DNA from: Candidatus Melainabacteria bacterium
GTDB lineage: Bacteria; Cyanobacteriota; Vampirovibrionia; Obscuribacterales; Obscuribacteraceae
Direction of reading: 5' to 3'
DNA: 64,000 bases
NCBI GenBank assembly: GCA_016716405.1
Contig: JADJWK010000001.1
Coordinates: 1,860,001-1,924,000 of the forward strand
The notes beneath the pieces were generated by a model. The model searched no databases. It had not been told where the DNA came from and worked only from the letters and a program-made list of their open reading frames with translations. Shown piece after piece: positions 41,681 to 48,997 of the stretch; within the stretch, counting starts at the first letter, position 1; every line of letters begins with the position of its first letter. The position numbers and the translations under genes were made by a program.

Positions 41681-42846
41681 CTGACCGGAATCTCGAACCA
41701 GAAGCAGCTTCCGGTGCCGAGTTTGCTGTCCAGACCGATAATGCCGCCGTGCATCTCGACCAGGGACTTCGATATGGCAAGACCGAGACCGGTACCACCC
41801 TTTTTGCGAGTGTCCGAGGCGTCGAGCTGTCTGAATTTTTGAAAGAGCTTGCTCTGGTCGCTCGATGCAATCCCCGGACCTTCGTCGGTCACCTCGAAGC
41901 GAAGGGCTTTTGCCCGCGAGCCCCGGGCTTGGAAACAATCGATTTTGACCGTGCTTCCTTCCGGCGCGAACTTGATAGCGTTGGCTGCGAGATTGGTGAG
42001 GACCTGGGCTATTCGGTCCCTGTCGGCGCGGAATATGGATCCGGAGGCGCAACCAATGGCGAATCCTATCCTTTTCTCCGAGGCGGTGCTGCGCAACTCG
42101 CTCACTACCTGCTCGATGAGCTCTCTGGCGATTATCTTCGATTTCACCAGCTTGATGGTGCCAGACTCTATCTTGCGGAAATCGAGGATGTCGCTCACCA
42201 GGCGCAGGAGCCTGTCGGTGTTCCGGTAAGCGATACCGACAAGTTTGGCGGCTTCGCTCGTCACCGGACCGGCGCTACCTTCTTCGATCAGGCCGAGACT
42301 GGCTCGTATCGAGGTCAGGGGTGTTCTCAGCTCGTGCGAGATCATCGAATAGAATTCCGAGATTCTTGTCTCGGCTTCGATCCGGGCTGTGATATCGTTC
42401 TGGATGCCGACGAAATTGGTGAGGACTCCATTTTCGTCATGCACCGGCGAGACGGTGAGCTCGTTCCAGAAAAGCTCGCCGTTTTTCCGATAGTTCCTGA
42501 GAACCACGGTAGTGGGCTTCTCTTCTTTGAGGGCTTCTCTCAGCACGTCCAGGGCTGCCTGGCGCCTGTCGTCTCCCTGGAGAAAGCGGCAGTTGAGTCC
42601 GAGAACTTCTCCGGCGTCGTAACCGGTCAGTTCTAGAAAACCTGGATTGACATAAATGATGGGATTGTCATCCTGTCTCGGATCGGTGATCACGATGCCA
42701 TTGCGCGCTGAGAATATCGCCCTTTCCAGGAGATTGAGCTTGTCCTTGCGGTCTTTTACCGAAGGCAGGACGGTCGCGCAGGAGGTTTCGAGCCCTTTGC
42801 CGGAGGCGCCGCCTGGTGCTTTCTTCTGGTTCTTTTTCTCGGCCAC
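41656..42846 (-). CDS. LOV-domain (blue-light) sensor histidine kinase
   Basis: 396 residues, soluble. Residues about 45-155 form a LOV-type PAS domain with the flavin-adduct cysteine C86 in GLNCRFLQG, the NPIIYVN strand, LRNYRKNGELFWNEL and the FVGIQND strand with the flavin-sensing Gln149. The kinase core follows: phospho-acceptor H171 in ISHELRTPL, N box NLAANAIKF (285-293), G1 DEGPGI (321-326) and G2 GTGLGLAI (351-358). Known LOV kinases bind FMN and switch autophosphorylation with blue light. The GTG start has TATAAT 6 nt upstream and no ribosome site. It overlaps the response regulator tail to tail. Confidence 0.92.
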   Translation of the reverse strand: MAEKKNQKKAPGGASGKGLETSCATVLPSVKDRKDKLNLLERAIFSARNGIVITDPRQDDNPIIYVNPGFLELTGYDAGEVLGLNCRFLQGDDRRQAALDVLREALKEEKPTTVVLRNYRKNGELFWNELTVSPVHDENGVLTNFVGIQNDITARIEAETRISEFYSMISHELRTPLTSIRASLGLIEEGSAGPVTSEAAKLVGIAYRNTDRLLRLVSDILDFRKIESGTIKLVKSKIIARELIEQVVSELRSTASEKRIGFAIGCASGSIFRADRDRIAQVLTNLAANAIKFAPEGSTVKIDCFQARGSRAKALRFEVTDEGPGIASSDQSKLFQKFRQLDASDTRKKGGTGLGLAISKSLVEMHGGIIGLDSKLGTGSCFWFEIPVSQSAVGRR

Positions 42847-42852
42847 GGCTCG

Positions 42853-42858
42853 ATTATA
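42853..42858 (-). promoter_or_regulatory. TATAAT hexamer 6 nt before the LOV kinase GTG
   Basis: Exact -10 consensus on the minus strand. The 58-bp gap between the kinase and the divergent SDR also contains TAGGAT on the plus strand, giving back-to-back start-proximal promoters. Confidence 0.5.
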
Positions 42859-42890
42859 CCGACGTTCCAGGAAAGTTCACCATAGTTGTC

Positions 42891-42896
42891 TAGGAT
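42891..42896 (+). promoter_or_regulatory. TAGGAT hexamer 8 nt before the SDR start
   Basis: Plus-strand -10-like element before the SDR ATG at 42905, which lacks a Shine-Dalgarno sequence. No clear -35. Confidence 0.35.
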
Positions 42897-42904
42897 CCAG
42901 TCTT

Positions 42905-43651
42905 ATGGACCTCGATTCCCACTGCTACATAGTATTCGGCGGCACCGGCGGTATCGGCAGGGCGGTGGCGGCCAGTCTCGCGGGGCGCCGGGCGAGGGTC
43001 CTGATCACCGGGCGGGACCAGGCGCAGTTGCGATGCCTGGGAAACGATCTCGGGGTGGAGACATGCGGGCTCGACCTGGGCGAGGACGGGGCCATCGATC
43101 GATGTGTGTCCGGATTCGTGGAAAAGCACGGCAGGCTCGACGGAGTCGCCAACTGTATCGGCTCGCTCCTGCTCAAGCCTGTTCATATGACCCAGGACAG
43201 CGAGTGGGAAGCGGTTATCGAAGCCAATCTCACCTCCAGCTTCAAAACCCTCAGGGCAGCCACCTGCGCCATGATGAGAACCGGCGGCTCGATCGTCCTG
43301 GTGTCCTCGGCTGCCGGGAGGGTCGGTCTTGCCTCCCATGAAGCCATCGCCGCTGCCAAGGCTGGTGTTATCGGGCTGACCATGTCGGCAGCGGCCTCTT
43401 ATGCCCGCCGGGGGATCAGGATCAATTGTGTCGCCCCCGGTCTGGTTGAGACACCCATGACAAGAGCACTGGTCAGCTCCGAGAAGAGCCGGCACGCCTG
43501 CGAGTCGATGCACGCCCTGGGACGGCTGGGCCGGCCCGAGGATGTGGCTGATGCTATTGTTTTCTTGCTCCTGCCGCAGTCAACCTGGGTGACCGGTCAG
43601 GTCCTGGGAGTCGACGGCGGTCTTTCGACGATCCAGCCCCGTCATTCTTAA
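42905..43651 (+). CDS. Short-chain dehydrogenase/reductase (FabG-like)
   Basis: 248 residues from the ATG at 42905; longer frames run into the divergent kinase gene. Cofactor loop GGTGGIG (about 12-18), NCIGSLL in place of the usual NNAG, catalytic Ser in LVSSAAGRV, and a C-terminal VTGQVLGVDGGLS. The usual YxxxK appears as HEAIAAAKAGV: the Lys is present but the Tyr position is His/Glu/Ala, so the catalytic Tyr seems absent. It may therefore be a divergent or inactive SDR. It converges on the Mop gene with a 4-bp overlap. Confidence 0.85.
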   Translation: MDLDSHCYIVFGGTGGIGRAVAASLAGRRARVLITGRDQAQLRCLGNDLGVETCGLDLGEDGAIDRCVSGFVEKHGRLDGVANCIGSLLLKPVHMTQDSEWEAVIEANLTSSFKTLRAATCAMMRTGGSIVLVSSAAGRVGLASHEAIAAAKAGVIGLTMSAAASYARRGIRINCVAPGLVETPMTRALVSSEKSRHACESMHALGRLGRPEDVADAIVFLLLPQSTWVTGQVLGVDGGLSTIQPRHS

Positions 43652-43863
43652 GGTTTGACCGGCAGAACGTGGATGGCTTTGATAACCAGCTCCACGACAT
43701 CGCCTTCTTTGAGGCTGAGGGCTTCCACCGATTCGGTTGTCAACACCGAGGCCATCTCGCCTGGATCGGTGATCTCGAATTTCACCAGGGACATGATAGT
43801 GTCGCTCTTGACTGATTTCACCCGGGCTTTAATATTGTTTCTTGCGCCGTAAGCCACTTTCAT
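43648..43863 (-). CDS. Molybdate-binding Mop/TOBE protein (molbindin)
   Basis: 71 residues from the ATG at 43863, close behind AAAGGAG; a GTG two codons later has better spacing. It is a single TOBE domain: ARNNIKARVKSVKSDTIMSLVKFEI, ASVLTTESVEALSLKEGDVVELVIKA, the standard Mop pattern with TxxSVE. Mop proteins form hexamers that store molybdate or tungstate. With the MOSC protein at 22.8 kb this supports molybdenum use by the cell. It is divergent from the alkyltransferase-like gene. Confidence 0.92.
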   Translation of the reverse strand: MKVAYGARNNIKARVKSVKSDTIMSLVKFEITDPGEMASVLTTESVEALSLKEGDVVELVIKAIHVLPVKP

Positions 43864-43930
43864 TCTCCTTTTAACAGGAAGGGGAAATAGACATCGTCTA
43901 ACTGGCACAGTTTAAAGGATCGAGATAGTT

Positions 43931-44254
43931 TTGAGCGGAGCTTTCGAGCGGGTCTATGAGATCGTTCGGCAGATCCCGGAGGGCCGGGTTCTCACTTATG
44001 GTCTGATCGCAGACATCATGGAGCGGCGGATCAGCGCCCAGGCTGTCGGTTGGGCACTCAATGGCTCCGGGGCGAAAGGAATCCCCTGGCACCGGGTGGT
44101 CAATTCCCGGGGAGCCATGAGCACTCATAAGAATCCCGATATCGAGCCGGGCTTGCAAAGACGGCTTCTCGAGGCTGAAGGGGTGGTTTTCGACGAAGAT
44201 GAGCGGATCGATCTCGATCGTTATCTCTGGTTGGAAGGTCTTGCCAGGCTGTAG
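43931..44254 (+). CDS. Alkyltransferase-like protein (ATL; MGMT fold without catalytic Cys)
   Basis: 107 residues, TTG start. It matches the DNA-binding domain of O6-methylguanine-DNA methyltransferases (VYEIVRQIPEGRVLTYGLIADI; AQAVGWALNGS) but the active-site Pro-Cys-His-Arg is PWHRV, with Trp53 in place of Cys. This is the hallmark of ATL proteins (YbaZ/Atl1), which bind O6-alkylguanine and pass it to nucleotide excision repair. A short hairpin (44254-44270, GTCACG/CGTGAC) overlaps the stop codon, without a T tract. Confidence 0.93.
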   Translation: MSGAFERVYEIVRQIPEGRVLTYGLIADIMERRISAQAVGWALNGSGAKGIPWHRVVNSRGAMSTHKNPDIEPGLQRRLLEAEGVVFDEDERIDLDRYLWLEGLARL

Positions 44255-44311
44255 TCACGACTGGCGTGACACGACAACAAGCAGCCAGTCATTGGCAGTT
44301 CATACCTGTTT

Positions 44312-44655
44312 GTTCAAAGCAGATAGATTAAAATGCCCATCGGCAGGCACACTGAAGCTAGAGTCCCCGCCAATGTCCAGTTCCCCCCCCAAGCTGCTGT
44401 AAAAGACCCCAGTATTTCCATTCCAAGACCAAATATGCGTTTGTGCCATAAAAAACGGCGAAAAATACGTCAAAAACGCCTATAAATCTCACTTTCAGGT
44501 CGTTGATGCTATAAAAACTCGCGGACACTCCCATACTAGTTCGTTCAAAGCAGGTAGATTAAAATTGCCGACCGGCAGGTAAACTGCCGGTCCGAAATCT
44601 CGAACCGAGCCCGCCTGACCTTCACAGCATACCTGCTTTGAACTGACAGGTATGC
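44312..44655. repeat. Degenerate repeat element with direct and inverted copies (MITE-like)
   Basis: Copy 1 (44312-44347) and copy 2 (44543-44579) share GTTCAAAGCAGxTAGATTAAAA followed by a CGGCAGG end. Copy 2 has an inverted partner: GTTCAAAGCAGGT (44543-44555) against ACCTGCTTTGAAC (44631-44643). Between and around are perfect hairpins GACCGGCAG/CTGCCGGTC (44570-44592) and GCATACCTG/CAGGTATGC (44627-44655). The stretch 44400-44530 is AT-rich, unlike its surroundings. No transposase is present. It looks like a small non-autonomous element or the decayed end of one. Confidence 0.55.
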
Positions 44656-45131
44656 GCCAGTTAATCGCCCTGGAGTTTGATGCGGGAGGAGTTCCTCAAA
44701 TGTCGATGCGGCGCGCGTTGGGCTGCCGGCGATTATCACCTGGAGGTCAACGCGCCGGTGCAACTCAATCCGCAGCCGGCGGTACAGGCAAAACAGTAGT
44801 CGGGTGTAGCAATGCCAGCGGCAAAAGTCGTCTCATTATCCAGCTGCCAGACAGTCAGAGGCTTGTCCCGGTGCAGAATCGGGCGTTCTTCCATCGCATT
44901 AAAGTCGCAGTCATAGATGGTTCCGAAGTAAAAGCATACAACAATCGAGCTGTACAGTTGATTTGGTCAGGAGATCTAGAAGCTGCTCGCCGGGATCTCA
45001 ATAATTGTATCGAGCTTGACAAAGACGACCATACAGCACTGGCCAATCGCGGTTTTGTATCTGCGATGGAAGGATATTCAGGCAATGCAATCAGAGAGCT
45101 GCTGGATTCTGCCGCTGCTTTCTTCCGATGA
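44652..45131 (+). pseudogene. TPR-protein remnant
   Basis: Only the last about 65 codons look like protein: NNRAVQLIWSGDLEAARRDL and ALANRGFVSAMEGYSGNAI form about two TPR units. The upstream half is compositionally odd and lies across the repeat element, so this is probably the tail of a truncated TPR gene. Nothing else in 44255-45222 (968 bp) looks like an intact gene. Confidence 0.35.
44680..44799 (+). CDS. Small ORF or gene fragment with CxC motif
   Basis: 39 residues. The ATG has GGAG five nt upstream. The sequence starts MREEFLKCRCGARW and continues with GDYHLEVNAPVQLNPQPAVQ. It reads like the end of a longer zinc-ribbon-like protein cut by the repeat element, since the frame is closed by a TAA just upstream. 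I recognise no family. Could be chance. Confidence 0.25.
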   Translation: MREEFLKCRCGARWAAGDYHLEVNAPVQLNPQPAVQAKQ

Positions 45132-45222
45132 GACTGAAGGAAGCCGAAGGTGTAACAAGAATCTGTTTAAGTCTGCCTCAGGATGACTTAGAGCCGGAAA
45201 ATTTTCCTGAGCTACCGGTCTG

Positions 45223-47139
45223 TCATGTCGGCTGGAGAATCACTGCGCCCAGGGGCGGAAGGGTCAGGGATAGGGACTGGCCGTGACCGTGGCAGGCATG
45301 GTTTTGCGAATGCACGCCGCCATAGTTGCCCACGCCGCTGCCACCATACTCGGTTGCGTCGCTGTTGAATATCTCCTGCCAGTATCCGCCTCTGGGAACT
45401 CCCACGCGATAGTCGTGCCTGACGACAGGGGTGAAATTGAGGCAGGCGATCACCGGCCGGTCGCTGCCCGGTGCCATGCGCATATAGCAGAGAATGCTCT
45501 GCTCGTGGTCGTTGCAGTCGATCCAGGAGAAGCCGTCGGAGCTGCAGTCCAGGGCGTGCAGCTCGGGCTTGGAGCTGTAGAGATGGTTGAGATCTCTGAC
45601 CAGGGTTTGCAGTCCTCTATGGGTGTCATAATCGAGAAGGTGCCAGTCCAGGCTCTGGTCCGAGCGCCATTCGATCCATTGCCCGAACTCGCCGCCCATG
45701 AAGAGCAGCTTCTTGCCCGGCAGGGTGAATTGATAAGTGTAGAGCAGGCGCAGGTTCGCGAATTGCTGCCACATGTCTCCGGGCATTTTGGAGAGCATCG
45801 AGCGCTTGCCGTGCACGACCTCGTCGTGGGAGAGAGGCAGAATGAAATTCTCGGTGAACTGGTAGAGACCCCGGAAAGTGATGTTGTCGTGGTGGTACCG
45901 GCGGTGAATGGAGTTGCGGGCGAAATAGCGAAGGGTATCGTTCATCCAGCCCATGTCCCACTTGTAGCCGAAACCGAGCCCGCCTACATAAGTCGGTCTG
46001 GTCACCAGCCCCCAGGATGTGGATTCTTCCGCCACCATCATGGCGCTGGGGAATTCGGTGTAGACTGTCTCGTTGAGCCGGCGCAGGAATTCGATAGCGG
46101 GGATGTTCTCTTTGCCGCCGTATTCATTGGCTATCCACTCCCCGTCTTTGCGGGCGTAATCGAGATAGAGCATCGATGCGACGGCGTCCACGCGCAGACC
46201 GTCTATGTGATACTTGTCCATCCAGAAAAGAGCGTTGCTGACCAGGAAGTTCTTCACTTCGTGGCGGCCGTAGTTGAAGATATAGGTGCCCCACTCGATA
46301 TGCTGCCCCTGTCTGGGGTCGGCGTGCTCGTAGAGGTGGGTGCCGTCGAAGCGTCCCAGTCCATGACCGTCCCTGGGGAAGTGCGCCGGGACCCAGTCGA
46401 GAATGACGCCGATATCGGCCTGGTGGAATTTGTCGATCAGGTGCATGAGCCCTTCCGGATCGCCGAACCTGCTGGTGGCGGCGAAATAGCCGGTGGGCTG
46501 ATATCCCCAGGATGCGTCCAGGGGATGCTCCATGATCGGAAGCAGCTCGACATGGGTGTAACCCATGCGCTTCACATACGGTACCAGTTTCTGAGCGAGC
46601 TCGTGGTAGGTGAGCCAGCGATTGCCTTCCTCCGGCACGGTCATCCAGGAGCCCAGGTGCACTTCGTACATGGAGACAGGGGCGTCCAGCCCGTTTCGCT
46701 TCAAGCGCTTCTCGAGCCAGTCAGCATCGCCCCATTTGTACTTGTCCAGGTCATATATGACCGAGGCTGTTTTCGGCCGCTCTTCGCTGAAAAAGGCTAC
46801 CGGGTCGGTCTTCTGCTCCAGGAAACCGACACTGGTGTTTTCGACCAGGTATTTATAGATTTCGCCTTCGCCGAGACCGGGTATGAAACATGCCCAGATT
46901 CCCGATTGCTTGACCGGCTCCATGCGGTTCTTGTTGCCGTCCCAGCTGTTGAAATCGCCCACTACCGATACGGAGGTGGCATTAGGCGCCCAGACTGCGA
47001 AGTGGGTTCCGTCCTTGCCGTCCACTCGGGTGAGATGGGCGCCCAGGCGCTCGTAGATGCGGTTATAAGTGCCCTCGTTGAAAAGATGAAGGTCGAAGTC
47101 GCTTATGAAAGACGACTCTGTGCTCGGTTGCTTGATCAA
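45223..47139 (-). CDS. glgB: 1,4-alpha-glucan branching enzyme
   Basis: 638 residues, TTG start with GAGG upstream. It has an N-terminal CBM48 module (THFAVWAPNATSVSVVGDFNSWDG) and a GH13 catalytic barrel with nucleophile D318 in DGLRVDAVASML, the acid/base Glu in MVAEEST, and LPLSHDEVVHG. It transfers alpha-1,4 chains to alpha-1,6 branch points in glycogen. The length is typical of GlgB lacking the extra N1 domain. No other glycogen gene is adjacent, so it is not part of a visible glg operon. A long frame opposite (about 890 codons) is a shadow of this gene. Confidence 0.96.
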   Translation of the reverse strand: MIKQPSTESSFISDFDLHLFNEGTYNRIYERLGAHLTRVDGKDGTHFAVWAPNATSVSVVGDFNSWDGNKNRMEPVKQSGIWACFIPGLGEGEIYKYLVENTSVGFLEQKTDPVAFFSEERPKTASVIYDLDKYKWGDADWLEKRLKRNGLDAPVSMYEVHLGSWMTVPEEGNRWLTYHELAQKLVPYVKRMGYTHVELLPIMEHPLDASWGYQPTGYFAATSRFGDPEGLMHLIDKFHQADIGVILDWVPAHFPRDGHGLGRFDGTHLYEHADPRQGQHIEWGTYIFNYGRHEVKNFLVSNALFWMDKYHIDGLRVDAVASMLYLDYARKDGEWIANEYGGKENIPAIEFLRRLNETVYTEFPSAMMVAEESTSWGLVTRPTYVGGLGFGYKWDMGWMNDTLRYFARNSIHRRYHHDNITFRGLYQFTENFILPLSHDEVVHGKRSMLSKMPGDMWQQFANLRLLYTYQFTLPGKKLLFMGGEFGQWIEWRSDQSLDWHLLDYDTHRGLQTLVRDLNHLYSSKPELHALDCSSDGFSWIDCNDHEQSILCYMRMAPGSDRPVIACLNFTPVVRHDYRVGVPRGGYWQEIFNSDATEYGGSGVGNYGGVHSQNHACHGHGQSLSLTLPPLGAVILQPT

Positions 47140-47281
47140 TTGCTGCCACCTCGAAGGGGTCCTTATTTTAGCAAGGGAAGCTCTGAATCGCCTCTACATT
47201 GGCGAATAATGGAACATTTCAGGAACATTTCCGCTGCCGCTCAAGAAAGCGCCGGCGGCGCACCATGGGCGATATCTTGGA

Positions 47282-48052
47282 CTACCAGCCTGAAGAGGCG
47301 CTATTCGCGGCAGACTGGGCACGGTCGGCGGCGGCCTGGACGGCTCCTACCAGGGACATCGCTTCGGGATATCCCGAGGCTTTCGACCTTGCCCGTGATG
47401 CTGCAGCCCGGGCCTGGTTGGCGTAATACCTGGCTTCCGAGGCTGCCGAGCTTTTCGCGCTGCGATCCTGAGTCGAGAGAGCGTCGCTCATATAGGCCTG
47501 AGCCTGGGAGGCGCTGGAATTGGCCACCGATAGCTCGTACTGAACGGCGGAAAGCGCATATTGAGCGGCATCCTGCTGACCGGCGTCGGGCTGATTGTTG
47601 CCGAACTGATTGTTGCCGAATCGGGCCTGACCTTGAGCCTGCTGCTGGGCTGCCTGTTGACCGAAGATCCTGCCGAACAGACCCGGTTGCGGCTGGCTCG
47701 GCATGTTCATGGGCATCTGCACAGGCGCCGGCATCGGCATCTGCCCCTGCATCTGACCGCCGAAGGTGGCGGGCTGGCTGGGCATGGTCATGGGCATACC
47801 GGTTCTGGGCATTGCTTGTTGAGCGTAGCCTGCCTCGGGCATCTGCATCTGCATCTGATCCGGGCGGATCTGCTGTGCCGTGCCTCCCTGTTCCGGTCCG
47901 AACCAGCCCGTACCGCTCACTTTGTCGAGAAGACCCTCGAGCTGTTGCTGATTGAGGCCGTTTTGAGAAAGAACAGGCTCAACCTCGATATAGATCCAGA
48001 TAGCCAGAACTGCCAGGGTCAACCAGAGTGATGTGTACTTTCTTCTTTTCAT
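47282..48052 (-). CDS. Secreted Gln/Met/Pro-rich protein with Ala-rich helical tail
   Basis: 256 residues. A signal helix (YTSLWLTLAVLAIWIYIEV) precedes a low-complexity middle of Met, Gln, Pro and Gly (QMQMQMPEAG, MPMPAPVQMPMNMP, QQAAQQQAQGQ, FGNNQFGNNQ). The C-terminal about 90 residues are Ala/Ser-rich and probably helical (QYELSVANSSASQAQAYMSDALS; AARAAASRARSKASGY-like). No family recognised. It may be a surface or matrix protein; the methionine density could allow metal binding or oxidation buffering. Confidence 0.65.
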   Translation of the reverse strand: MKRRKYTSLWLTLAVLAIWIYIEVEPVLSQNGLNQQQLEGLLDKVSGTGWFGPEQGGTAQQIRPDQMQMQMPEAGYAQQAMPRTGMPMTMPSQPATFGGQMQGQMPMPAPVQMPMNMPSQPQPGLFGRIFGQQAAQQQAQGQARFGNNQFGNNQPDAGQQDAAQYALSAVQYELSVANSSASQAQAYMSDALSTQDRSAKSSAASEARYYANQARAAASRARSKASGYPEAMSLVGAVQAAADRAQSAANSASSGW

Positions 48053-48068
48053 TGCCGCGGCGTGGCGG

Positions 48069-48767
48069 TCACGCTCTCAACTGACTCTGCCTTAATTTTC
48101 GCAAATGATCGTCGGATGTCAACTCCGGAACCTCGCCGCCAGCCAGTTTCACCGCCATGCTCTGATGCATGCCGCCGACTTTCTTGAGAAGCCAGCCATC
48201 CAGGCGCTTCTTCTGGAGCTTCTCTTTCAAATGCCTAATACTCTCGAGAAAGGTGCCGTCCGCGAAAGTCTGAATGGACTCCAGGGCGCATCCCAGTCTG
48301 CGCCCGTGGGTGCAGTGCAGCACATCGACGATGTTACTGCTCACGATCGGGCCCAGGACCGCTACCGAGAGGTAGGCTGAGGCTTTGCTGTCCGCGAAAG
48401 GAACGTCCGAGGGATTGGCTATCTTGAAGAAGTCCACCTGCAGCCAGGTGCGGGCTGTGAAACGGACCTTGAGGACCACCGGCTCCAGGACTAGCGAATT
48501 GACGCTGTCCGGGTTGATATCGCGCATGGAAGACGCCCGTGCGTAGGTGTAGGCGTCCACCGGGTTGGTGCAGAAAAAGCTGTAATGATTGCGTCCGGGC
48601 TCTATGAAGCCGGTCTTGTTGATTTCCCAGCGGCGGTAACAGTTGGTGCCGTGGTAGAGGTAGATCTCTTCGAGGTTCTCGTTATAATCGACGTCGGGCC
48701 ACTCAGTGGCAAATTGCCCCAGAGGGGGAGGGACTTGGTGGTCTGGAAAAGAGTACAGGGTCGACAC
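48069..48767 (-). CDS. Possible ADP-ribosyltransferase-fold (PARP/ART-like) protein
   Basis: 232 residues, soluble. The segment EIYLYHGTNCYRRWEINKTGF followed by HYSFFCTNPVDAYTYAR resembles the His and Tyr strands of the H-Y-E class of ADP-ribosyltransferases (xHGT ... STNxxxAxxYA). I cannot identify the third (Glu) position with certainty, so activity is open. The C-terminal third is helical and basic. The GTG start at 48767 is the first possible in frame. A perfect AAGGAGGTGA lies on the same strand at 48811-48820 with no properly spaced start codon, which hints at an altered 5' end. Confidence 0.5.
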   Translation of the reverse strand: MSTLYSFPDHQVPPPLGQFATEWPDVDYNENLEEIYLYHGTNCYRRWEINKTGFIEPGRNHYSFFCTNPVDAYTYARASSMRDINPDSVNSLVLEPVVLKVRFTARTWLQVDFFKIANPSDVPFADSKASAYLSVAVLGPIVSSNIVDVLHCTHGRRLGCALESIQTFADGTFLESIRHLKEKLQKKRLDGWLLKKVGGMHQSMAVKLAGGEVPELTSDDHLRKLRQSQLRA

Positions 48768-48997
48768 CTCTTGTGAGGGAACCAGGATTTCTCATATGTG
48801 TCAGCCAGATTCACCTCCTTACACCCCTATGCCCTTTTATCAGAACTAACTAAACGCGAATCAAGATTAACTCGGTCCGCAACCGGGCCCTGTCTTGAAA
48901 GCAGGCGCCTGCCACGATTCCAGACGGATTCTCCGGAGCCCAGATTAACTTTTCTATCGAGCTGATTTAGCGAGCTTTTCTAGCGCCGCTTGCCGGG

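Noticed and set aside
45128..45286. 52-codon frame starting at the TPR-remnant stop (ATGA overlap)
   Set aside because: Its second half is antisense to the 3' end of glgB and no motif is visible.
45283..47955. Plus-strand open frame of 890 codons opposite glgB
   Set aside because: It lies antisense to an unmistakable GlgB; long stop-free antisense frames arise from the codon bias of this genome and the predicted protein has no recognisable motif.
48901..48912. 12-bp palindrome GCAGGCGCCTGC after the giant coiled-coil gene, considered as a terminator
   Set aside because: A perfect palindrome without loop or T tract; too short to support a terminator call.
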